Origin: Heliocidaris erythrogramma
Taxonomy: Eukaryota; Echinodermata; Echinoidea; Camarodonta; Echinometridae
Length of the DNA stretch: 64,000 nt
Direction of reading: 5' to 3'
NCBI GenBank assembly: GCA_025617745.1
Contig: CM046864.1
Span: 27,280,199 to 27,344,198, forward strand
In this document: piece by piece, positions 59,701 through 64,000 of the stretch
Numbering within the stretch: the stretch's first letter is position 1
Layout of the letters: every line of letters starts with the position of its first letter
Notes under the pieces: model-generated
Told to the model about the DNA's origin: nothing
Database searches by the model: none
What the model saw: only the letters and a program-made list of their open reading frames with translations
Made by a program: the position numbers and the translations under genes

Positions 59701-61757
59701 TGACTCTCCCATTGGCTCAAAGACTGATGACTCTCCCATTGGCTCGAAGACTGATGATGCAGGAGTGGCCACGATCTTGCTGATCTCTGCCTCATCTGAT
59801 CCAAGAAATTCCAGTCGATGCGGCTCCAGACCATTCTCGTCGCTCGGCCTGGATGCAGGAGACGAGCTCTTGGTCACTGTGGACATCTGCTCTTTAGACA
59901 ACCTACGTAAAAGCCCTGCTTCTTTTCCCAGCGCAGCTTTCCGCAGGTCTTGGTTGCCGGTGGACTTCAGCAGTGGAGACATTCCATCGCAGAGCACCAG
60001 GGTCTCCTTCCGAGGTTCTGTCTGGATCTTGCCATCAGCAAACGGCGACTCTCCAGTAATCTCCATCATGGCCTTAGCTGTGAGTTGCGGACTGAAGGTG
60101 CACACTTTTTCTCCAACCATTACCCTTTCCACCTCCCCCTGAGGCAATACTTTACGTGGTGTCAGAACCCTCTCAAGGACAGTTCCAACTGATCTAGCGC
60201 GATCTTTTCTGGTTCTTGGTATGTCATCCTTTTTTTCAGCCACAGGAATCTTGTTCTCCTTGCCCACATCAGGGTACGGTTGGGATCTTGGTGATTTCTT
60301 CTGGACAAAGGTCTCCCGTCGGGGGTTGGTGACAGCCACACTACGTCTGGAGTGGATGGCTTGGCCTTTGCGGGCAGTGAAGGTCGATCTCCTGTTTATA
60401 TTCTTCTGCAAAGAAAATTGATCCATAACAATTAACAAACTTGCAAGTATTTTAGACATGCCTACTACTGCCAATGGGTATCAGTTTTAATCACATAAAA
60501 TTGTCTACAGTCAGACAGGATACATGTACATAATATGTAGCCATTGAAAATGACAATAAAATTACTGATTAAAAATAGAAGTTTAAGGAACATCATAGCT
60601 TGTAGAAAAGGCATAAGGAGAATGTTACTTTAATCATTCCTCTTGCACAAAAAGTTTCAAAAAATAATAGAACATGTACTTCATACACGATTGTGACTGG
60701 TTGAAAATCAAAATGCATTTAAACTTCAGAGTTGCATTAAAAAACAACTCTTTATGCAATAGGCCCTATTCACAATAGCCAAGTCCCATCTAATCAGGAA
60801 ACACTTCCCTCATTCTCCTAAAAAAAGAATTTAAACCCTGCAGTCTACCTTTTTCTTGGGTATTTTCACTGTCCCTAGAATGACAAGCTGAAGACGGAAA
60901 GACCCCTCACACTTGAAAGTGACGAGCTCTCGAACATTCTTCTCCTCGCTTGGGGTCCATGAGACAGGGACATCAAGGGATTGATTGCCCTCAACCTCCC
61001 ACACAGTCTCAGGAACAGAAAAACCCTGCAACAGTGATCAAAACAAACATACCTGAAGTCTTCAATCCTAAACAATACAAAGTAAAAAATATATAAAACA
61101 ATAAAAAAGATCCCCTTTTCGTTGGAAAGCTTTATATTCTTAGAAATACATGGATGAGCAAAATTAAAAGACAAATACATGTATATTTCTCAAACTGTAA
61201 AATTGTCAACAACCATACATGTATGTAGATTTAAATATACTTGATCAATTATCGTACACAAACCCTTTTATTATCAGTCAGAAAGTGGTGACTGGACCAC
61301 ATAATTGCGAGCGTAGAAAGCTAGAAACTAGGGAAGAATATGTATCATGACCAATTTAGACACATATAATCTTACATCCTTTTAGTCTCAATGGGACTCA
61401 ATTATTTACCTTTTGAAATGGGAACCTTTCAAGTTCCACCTCTTGAGGAAAGTCATGAGGATTGTCCAGCCTCAAGGTCAGCACCCTAGTGCTACCAAGT
61501 CTCACATCATCAAAGGACAGCATCACCTTCTTGGTGAAGTGCGTAATCTGCAGAACGGCAATCTCCTCTTCCTTGTGTTCCTTGAGGCGCTTCTGGGTGT
61601 GGTCCGGTGCAGACATCACGGGCATGTCCTGGCCAGGGAACCATGAGCGCCGCTTCTTGCGATCCATGCTCGGGACAGGGTCCATCGTTGGGGTGTGAGC
61701 CTTCACCCAGGGGTCGGAGAGCACCGGGGTGCCCCTTCCCGCATCTGAATCATCCAT
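35453..61757 (-). CDS. ASPM: Abnormal spindle-like microcephaly-associated protein ASPM (22 coding exons)
   Basis: ASPM/Asp binds microtubule minus ends at spindle poles, with katanin and calmodulin, and keeps spindles focused and oriented (family knowledge). Exons in transcript order: 61757-61410, 61025-60849, 60405-58557, 58079-57927, 56882-56649, 56308-56241, 55646-55505, 54213-54083, 53352-53177, 52628-52492, 52049-51964, 51087-50875, 48633-48438, 47455-47181, 46787-46593, 46307-46068, 45615-40642, 40240-39899, 39352-39160, 37293-37139, 36540-36388, 35734-35453. All boundaries are GT-AG and phases agree, giving 3572 residues plus stop (human 3477). Domain order: ASH (about 35-175), a disordered basic region (176-790), a conserved linker, two calponin-homology domains (about 1035-1170 and 1215-1375), IQ motifs (about 1385-3330) and an armadillo-like C-terminus (about 3350-3480). 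The first ATG in frame is at 61757-61755 (MDDSDAGRG). No breaks are seen. Confidence 0.95.
35889..36229. mobile_element. Two adjacent GTAAAACCAGAAA foldback MITE copies (ASPM intron 21)
   Basis: 35889-35996 runs from CTGCGAAACCAGA to TTCTGGTTTTACA. 36022-36229 runs from CTGTAAAACTAGAAATTTTT to AAAATTTGGGGTTTTAACG. Both resemble 27512-27716. Confidence 0.7.
37306..37866. mobile_element. Possible non-autonomous element carrying a coding fragment
   Basis: AGTATTATAAAACGGGTTC at the left is mirrored by GACCCGTTTTATAAAACTAT at the right. Inside is CpG-rich DNA followed by an ATG frame (see 37647). It lies in ASPM intron 19. The target duplication is not evident. Confidence 0.45.
37647..37811 (+). 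pseudogene. N-terminal fragment resembling ZMYM/QRICH1/Crypton-type proteins
   Basis: The frame from the ATG at 37647 reads [20 protein letters not shown], then [20 protein letters not shown] and ESFAEL, ending at a TAA near 37809. The pattern LTEEELDxLLxxKDSxxTKR resembles the start of ZMYM/QRICH1-like proteins and Crypton-derived open frames (from memory). The rest of such a protein is absent. It is antisense to ASPM. Confidence 0.4.
37865..38015. repeat. Near-perfect hairpin, about 150 bp
   Basis: AATACATGGTTGTGAG ... CTCCCAACCATGTATT form the outer arms, and GGCAACACGCAGGTTTTTAT ... ATAAATACCTTTGTGTTGCC the inner arms, with TCGTGGTGT/ACACCACGA at the centre. It abuts the right end of the 37306-37866 element. 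Confidence 0.8.
38545..38760 (+). repeat. SINE-like copy with (ATT)n tail in ASPM intron 19
   Basis: Contains GGGGTAATAATATAAAGCGC and ATATAGCGCTATATAAGAAA, then TATTATTATTATTATTA. It is more diverged than the other copies. Confidence 0.55.
39160..40240 (-). CDS. ASPM: ASPM exons 18-19: last IQ motifs and start of the C-terminal domain
   Basis: Exon 18 (40240-39899) codes for degenerate IQ motifs ([34 protein letters not shown]). Exon 19 (39352-39160) codes for [17 protein letters not shown] and then [20 protein letters not shown], matching human [20 protein letters not shown]. It ends in phase 1. Confidence 0.92.
40642..45615 (-). CDS. ASPM: ASPM exon 17: giant IQ-repeat exon
   Basis: A single 4974-bp exon with no internal stop codes for 1658 residues (about 1541-3198). 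These are almost entirely IQ motifs of the form (A/V)xxIQxxxRxxxxRxxxxxx, usually paired with spacings of about 23 and 27 residues. By spacing I estimate 65-70 motifs; I did not count them exactly. IQ motifs bind calmodulin or light chains and form a long helical rod. Vertebrate ASPM also places most of its IQ motifs in one exon of about 4.7 kb (known), so the layout is old. A near-identical 219-bp triplication lies at about 42362-43020. Confidence 0.95.
42362..43020 (-). repeat. ASPM: 219-bp triplication inside the ASPM IQ exon
   Basis: Landmarks recur at exactly 219-bp steps (GAA/GCATGCTTGGATTCTGAT-type sites at 42362, 42581 and 42800). The unit codes for 73 residues: [18 protein letters not shown], the [16 protein letters not shown] motif, and [16 protein letters not shown]. 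Near-identity at the DNA level marks recent duplication or gene conversion. Confidence 0.9.
45947..45969. repeat. (AC)n microsatellite
   Basis: ACACACACACACACACACAC in ASPM intron 16. Confidence 0.9.
47181..51087 (-). CDS. ASPM: ASPM exons 12-14: second calponin-homology domain
   Basis: Exon 12 (51087-50875) contains [18 protein letters not shown]. Exon 13 (48633-48438) contains [20 protein letters not shown] then [11 protein letters not shown]. Exon 14 (47455-47181) contains [20 protein letters not shown] then [20 protein letters not shown], followed by the first IQ-like motif [16 protein letters not shown]. The intron between exons 12 and 13 carries a 1.28 kb transposon. Confidence 0.93.
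47759..48082. mobile_element. Foldback MITE CAGTGCGTCACAGAAAA (ASPM intron 13)
   Basis: TA-flanked; left CAGTGCGTCACAGAAAAAAC, right TTTTTTCTGGGAAGCACCG. Inner arms pair through AATCACGATTATG and CATAATTGTGATT. Confidence 0.8.
48110..48350. other. CpG-rich island in ASPM intron 13, unexplained
   Basis: Local CpG enrichment (ACGCGCCGCCTGAGCCGGCT; CAACGGACGCGTTCAACGCA) in an otherwise AT-rich intron. No coding match and no clear inverted ends. Confidence 0.4.
48707..48876. mobile_element. CAGTAGAACCTC MITE (ASPM intron 12)
   Basis: TA-flanked; left CAGTAGAACCTCGTTATAAC, right TATAACGAGGTTCCACTG. Confidence 0.85.
48988..49130. mobile_element. Small foldback element with adjoining SINE tail
   Basis: ACGTTGCATTAAGCTTACCA is mirrored by GTTACCATTAATGCTAAG and ATGCAACGAGG. 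A SINE-type 3' end (GCGCTTTATAAATTTATATT) follows at 49150-49215. Confidence 0.65.
49403..50686. mobile_element. 1284-bp non-autonomous element, copy 2 (ASPM intron 12)
   Basis: It matches copy 1 at 15619-16907 in the same orientation, including interior blocks such as CGATAGAAGGTGCTCGCTTG and the terminal GTGGCCGCTATA units. Its first base is T instead of C (TATAGTCAAACC). It differs by substitutions and small deletions, such as a shorter GC-rich patch near 49950. Confidence 0.9.
50735..50860. repeat. (GT)n and (GA)n microsatellites
   Basis: TGTGTGTGTGTGTGTGTGTG followed by several GAGA runs, close to the donor side of ASPM exon 12. Confidence 0.9.
51553..51689. mobile_element. 138-bp GGGGAGC MITE, copy 4
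   Basis: Located in ASPM intron 11; ends GGGGAGCGTTTCATCAAGCG and CGCTCCCC. Confidence 0.85.
51964..54213 (-). CDS. ASPM: ASPM exons 8-11: first calponin-homology domain
   Basis: Exon 8 (54213-54083) codes for [20 protein letters not shown] then [12 protein letters not shown]. Exon 9 (53352-53177) codes for [20 protein letters not shown]. Exon 10 (52628-52492) codes for [20 protein letters not shown] then [20 protein letters not shown]. Exon 11 (52049-51964) codes for [20 protein letters not shown]. These are the actin/microtubule-binding CH signature segments ([26 protein letters not shown]). Confidence 0.93.
52737..52874. mobile_element. 138-bp GGGGAGC MITE, copy 5
   Basis: Located in ASPM intron 9; starts GGGGAACGTTTCATCAAGCG, with the core in the reverse orientation relative to copy 4. 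Confidence 0.85.
53595..53965 (+). mobile_element. 5'-truncated LINE, 3' end of ORF2
   Basis: The frame ending in TAG at 53859-53861 reads [20 protein letters not shown], then [20 protein letters not shown] and [12 protein letters not shown]. The G(D/E)RxFxxxAxxLWNSLP and STFxxxLKTxL motifs are typical of the C-terminal ends of CR1/L2-type reverse transcriptase ORFs in animals. A non-coding tail with GGCGCTATATAAATAC follows. It lies in ASPM intron 8. Confidence 0.75.
54186..54530 (-). repeat. Threefold tandem repeat spanning the 5' edge of ASPM exon 8
   Basis: The segment GTAAACTGGGCCAGTGCATC and its continuation occurs at 54186, about 54322 and about 54460, so the unit is about 137 bp. The first copy contains the real acceptor (CTGCAG on the - strand) and the first ~28 coding bases. 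In the other two copies the acceptor CAG is changed, and they lie in intron 7 as decayed partial exons. Confidence 0.85.
54833..55006. mobile_element. CAGTGGAACCTC MITE (ASPM intron 7)
   Basis: TA-flanked; left CAGTGGAACCTCAATATAAA, right TATAACGAGGTTCCACTG. Confidence 0.88.
55136..55455. mobile_element. CAGTGGAAACTC MITE interrupted by the GGGGAGT MITE
   Basis: TA-flanked outer ends CAGTGGAAACTCACAATAAC and GAATTTTCACTG; split by 55203-55342. Confidence 0.85.
55203..55342. mobile_element. GGGGAGT MITE, copy 6 (variant ends, nested)
   Basis: Same core (CTTGCATCTGATTGGCTGAG) but different arms (CATGAAAGGAAGTTGTCGGA). It is inserted inside the CAGTGGAAAC MITE at 55136-55455, so it arrived later. 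Confidence 0.85.
55505..58079 (-). CDS. ASPM: ASPM exons 4-7: conserved linker before the CH domains
   Basis: Exon 4 (58079-57927) codes for [20 protein letters not shown] and then [11 protein letters not shown]. Exon 5 (56882-56649) codes for [20 protein letters not shown]. Exon 6 (56308-56241) codes for [15 protein letters not shown]. Exon 7 (55646-55505) codes for [20 protein letters not shown] and then [16 protein letters not shown]. All are alignable to the helical region preceding CH1 in human ASPM. Confidence 0.92.
55680..55960 (+). repeat. Dispersed repeat (GAGTTCTGGTCATG family), copy 2
   Basis: Shares AAAGATAAAGTTGAGTTCTG, TTGGGAAAGGTTGAT and CTGAGAGTCACGTGCACTGC with copies 1 and 3. 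It lies in ASPM intron 6. Confidence 0.7.
57003..57215 (+). repeat. Diverged SINE-like sequence (ASPM intron 4)
   Basis: Contains GCACAGAGTTCAAAACCCTG, TTTGCCATCCCCAACCTAG and GTAGACCCAGGTGAAGTAAA, recalling the body of the other SINE copies but diverged. Confidence 0.4.
57235..57355. mobile_element. CAGTGGAACCTC MITE, right end missing
   Basis: Left CAGTGGAACCTCGTTATAAC and inner AACCTTGTTATATCAGGGCT match the family. Similarity stops near CCTTGTTATAAGGGCAATTC, so the right end is truncated. Confidence 0.8.
58557..60405 (-). CDS. ASPM: ASPM exon 3: disordered basic/Ser-rich region
   Basis: This 1849-bp exon (residues about 176-792) is low in order-promoting residues and rich in S, T, P, K and E, like the equivalent large exon of vertebrate ASPM. 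Visible short motifs are a KEN box in GKENKIPV (about residues 224-226), several S/T-P sites such as LTPRK and FSPQ, and a run of basic proline-rich residues at the end ([15 protein letters not shown]). A 9-residue tandem repeat (SSVFEPMGE) lies at 59681-59755. The exon ends in phase 1. Confidence 0.9.
59681..59755 (-). repeat. ASPM: 27-bp tandem repeat in ASPM exon 3
   Basis: Three copies of a 27-bp unit (CAAAGACTGATGACTCTCCC plus ATTGGCT) code for SSVFEPMGE repeated in frame. Confidence 0.9.
60849..61757 (-). CDS. ASPM: ASPM exons 1-2: N-terminal ASH domain
   Basis: Exon 1 (61757-61410) contains [20 protein letters not shown], followed by [20 protein letters not shown]. Exon 2 (61025-60849) contains [20 protein letters not shown] and ends [11 protein letters not shown]. 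This is the ASPM-SPD2-Hydin immunoglobulin-like fold, which aligns with human residues such as VSVNWTPLKEGRVREIMTF. The intervening intron shows nothing I recognise. The codons upstream of the ATG stay open for a few triplets (TTG TCC ATC AAA ACC) but no earlier ATG exists in that run. Confidence 0.9.
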
Positions 61758-62159
61758 GGTTTTGATGGACAATTCTGTCTTTGACAGTTCTCTAGAAATT
61801 GAGAATATGTCTGTGAGCAGTGACCATCTAGGAGTTGAGAAAAAAATTAACAGTGTGCCAGGAAGTTAGAAATCTATAGATGAAAGTGATATATTGCTAA
61901 ATATCTGAATTATTTTGAAAGACATTCGAAAGGAAATAATGATAACGGGAAACTTATAAAGACGAGTAACAAACTACATGTAAACACAACACAAACATTA
62001 AGTTCCTCCTGAGCAACTTCTCATTTTGAAAGTTTTGAACAAATTAAAATAGAAGGGACATGTGCTTGTGGTTCAGCCCATTCTTATGTAACTTTTCTGT
62101 GAAGAAGTGAAGTCGCCGTCAAGTCATGCTTGAATAAGCATGCTTTAAAGTTTGACTAA
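61758..62159 (-). other. Upstream of the ASPM start codon
   Basis: On the - strand TTTCTAG at about 61792 is a possible acceptor just before the start codon exon. Otherwise no feature is recognised. Confidence 0.35.
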
Positions 62160-62345
62160 ACCCTGCTGAGAGTCACATGCACTACACACAGAAATATGTA
62201 TATGGCCCGAACATTTCAGCTGTCTTGTCATTTGCTTGTCATATTTTGAATGTAAGGGAATTGAAGAGCAATCCTTTTCAGCATTTTCAGGGGAGATTTC
62301 TACTAATGATAATCTTCCAAACTAACCTTTCCCACAAATCAACCT
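62160..62345 (+). repeat. Dispersed repeat (GAGTTCTGGTCATG family), copy 3
   Basis: Shares GCTGAGAGTCACATGCACTA, CCCGAACATTTCAGCTG and TTGAAGAGCAATCCTTTTCA. Confidence 0.7.
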
Positions 62346-62623
62346 TCCCTAAGAAATTACCAAATCATGGCAAAAACTTAAACTTAGCCATTGGCTTCTT
62401 TGGCTTCTAGCCTTTAGTAAAGCCTTGGGCTGGGCTTTAGGGACTGTGCTGTATGGATTAGAATCAGGATCAGGATACATACAGTACTGTACCCTGCCAT
62501 GCCTGCTGGACCGATTGGTATAATTGCAGCGGGTGAGAGAGGGCGCAAAAAAAAAATTAGATTTTAGTTGAATCGTACATCACTACATGTAGGTGGCTCT
62601 TTACAATGTTACTTCTTAGACTA

Positions 62624-63052
62624 GACCGAAAATTCTGTCTCTCGTTCGTAGCTCTTCACTTAGAGACAGAAACGCTCCATTCACTCGCCTGTGCAAACCG
62701 AATCCCATTGACTCACACACTATACCGTTTGAATACGGCTGGAAGATTTTCAAACGGAGAAAACCTTGGACCCTGAATTACCTGAAAAAGGAGCATTAAA
62801 AGGAATAACAGTCAAATTGGTAAGTTGAACATGTTCGTTTAAGTATACAGCCTAGGCCTAATCTATTTAATTTACACAAATATTGTTAAAATGTGAATAA
62901 TACGATTTACAAAAACGACATGCCTAGGGCTACTGGCAAGCGGTTGACAGTGAGTTTGCACAGGCGAGTGAATGGAGCGTTTCTGTCTCTAAGTGAATGG
63001 CCGACCCTATCCAAATAAGAGGCTAACGAACGAGAGACAGAAAATTTCGGTC
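62624..63052. mobile_element. Foldback element, family with 15132-15517, copy 2
   Basis: GACCGAAAATTCTGTCTCTC at the left and GAGAGACAGAAAATTTCGGTC at the right (within the 20-base limit: GAGACAGAAAATTTCGGTC), TA on both sides. Inner arms pair through GAGACAGAAACGCTCCATTC and GAATGGAGCGTTTCTGTCTC. Confidence 0.88.
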
Positions 63053-63501
63053 TATTCTTAGACTAGTTGAATACCTCTGATGATGGGCTGTTAATGACTT
63101 CAGGAGGGAGGTGATTCCAAGCCAGCCCAAGGGAGTGCTCACAAAGTCAAACTCAAAGAATGATTGTTTTAATTGTTCAGTGTTGGTATGTTGAATAGTG
63201 AAAGTGAAACCTGTGAAGTTGTGGTTCACTACTTCTTATTAACTTAAGTTCTTGTATTTCTAGGATATTTTGGGTATAATATTAATAATCTTTGAATTGT
63301 TTGGTTTTGACAGATCGTTTGGTCTACTCTTGTCTTGGTCATGCTCTAAATTAGACTTTAGCATGTTTAGACCGAGGCTAGACTAGACTAGAGCATATTT
63401 GTACTTAGTCTTCATCATGGTCTTCTTCTTAGATTAGAACTAGAACTAGAACTTAGAACAGAAGTAGAACTTAGAGAAGTAGAAGTCTATGAGACTATGG
63501 G

Positions 63502-63681
63502 GGTGTTGCAAGAAAGTTGCAATCAATTGCAAATTGTAAAGCAAATTAGAACAACCATTCTGAATGGTAACTTCAGGGTCTGCCCATTCAAGAAGATGCG
63601 CTTGCAACAATGATTTTGATTGGTCAGTACCGATCAGTTGCAACTTGCAATCAATCGCAACTTAGTTTCTTGCAACACCAT
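63502..63681. mobile_element. Foldback MITE GGTGTTGCAAGAAA
   Basis: GGTGTTGCAAGAAAGTTGCA at the left is mirrored by TTTCTTGCAACACC at the right; CAATCAATTGCAA and TTGCAATCAATCGC pair inside. Confidence 0.8.
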
Positions 63682-63839
63682 AGTTAAACTCACTCACAGT
63701 CATGACAGTCAACAACAGTCTGACGCCAGATATAATGGTTTAATTAATTTAAATGCGGTAGACTTATAATGTCAATTTTGGATACTGAAAGTCGGAGACG
63801 TTAATCTCGAGTCACAAATTCACAATACAGACAATGAAT

Positions 63840-64000
63840 GAGACAGTGATACACGCACCGTTAGCAAGTCCACGGCCAGGCGACGCGGGGGCCGGGGGCC
63901 GGGAGCGGTGCGGGGAAACACGGCCAGGAACCGTGGTCGCTGCCCACCCGCTTATCCCTCGAACTCGCCCTCTCTCTCGCAGACTCACCACTTTTGTCTG
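63840..64000 (-). promoter_or_regulatory. CpG-rich edge, possible ASPM promoter or leader exon
   Basis: The composition jumps to GC- and CpG-rich (GGCGACGCGGGGGCCGGGGG). On the - strand GACAAAAGTG|GTGAGTCT at about 63988 looks like an exon end with a good donor, which could splice to the acceptor near 61792. The window ends before this can be tested, and another gene's exon is equally possible. Confidence 0.3.

Noticed and set aside
58571..60142. Open frames of 144 and 249 codons on the + strand
   Set aside because: Shadows of ASPM exon 3, which has clear splice sites and conserved phase on the other strand.
61758..61772. Earlier ASPM start five codons upstream
   Set aside because: The codon there is TTG; a eukaryotic start at the first ATG (61757) is simpler.

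Overview
The window is animal nuclear DNA. It has long introns with GT-AG boundaries, AT-rich non-coding sequence, and a dense load of small inverted-repeat transposons, SINE copies and simple repeats. The coding content and repeat style suggest a marine invertebrate deuterostome. A sea urchin is my best guess, from remembered repeat style, and it is not proven by the sequence. There are no bacterial-type operons, no CRISPR array and no recognisable rRNA or tRNA gene.

Two complete protein-coding genes face each other tail to tail. On the + strand, 7086-30518, is the orthologue of NAT10 (RNA cytidine acetyltransferase), split into 26 coding exons that join in frame to 1039 residues. On the - strand, 61757-35453, is the orthologue of ASPM (abnormal spindle), split into 22 coding exons that join to 3572 residues. 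One ASPM exon of 4974 bp codes for a long run of calmodulin-binding IQ motifs. I reconstructed both gene models by hand from splice sites, phase continuity and remembered vertebrate homologues. The stop codons lie about 4.9 kb apart, and that gap is filled largely by MITEs. The two genes do unrelated jobs: RNA acetylation in the nucleolus, and spindle-pole organisation in mitosis.

Left flank (1-6913): low-complexity T-rich DNA, then a 3.16 kb Merlin-type DNA transposon (998-4160). It has an exact 8-bp target duplication, a two-exon IS1595-like transposase with a frameshift, and an interstitial TTAGGG array. A ~680 bp segment inside Merlin recurs in inverted orientation outside it at about 5930-6612. 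A CpG-richer stretch ending in a strong donor at 5034 is a candidate 5' UTR exon for NAT10.

The introns hold many non-autonomous elements. These include TA-flanked MITEs with CAGT...ACTG ends, two 1.29 kb relatives of these (one in each gene), TTAA-flanked MITEs, six copies of a ~138 bp GGGGAGCGTTTCATCAAG element, a 933 bp element with an 8-bp duplication just upstream of a NAT10 exon, tRNA-like SINEs, and the 3' end of a LINE. The right edge (63840-64000) turns abruptly CpG-rich and may be the start of the ASPM promoter region.

The most interesting single item is NAT10 intron 12 (19698-20181). It has AT-AC ends with a U12-type 5' splice site and branch point, and only this reading restores the conserved protein. 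Others are the Merlin element that has lost its first catalytic Asp, partial exon duplications in both genes, and a 219-bp triplication inside the ASPM IQ exon.
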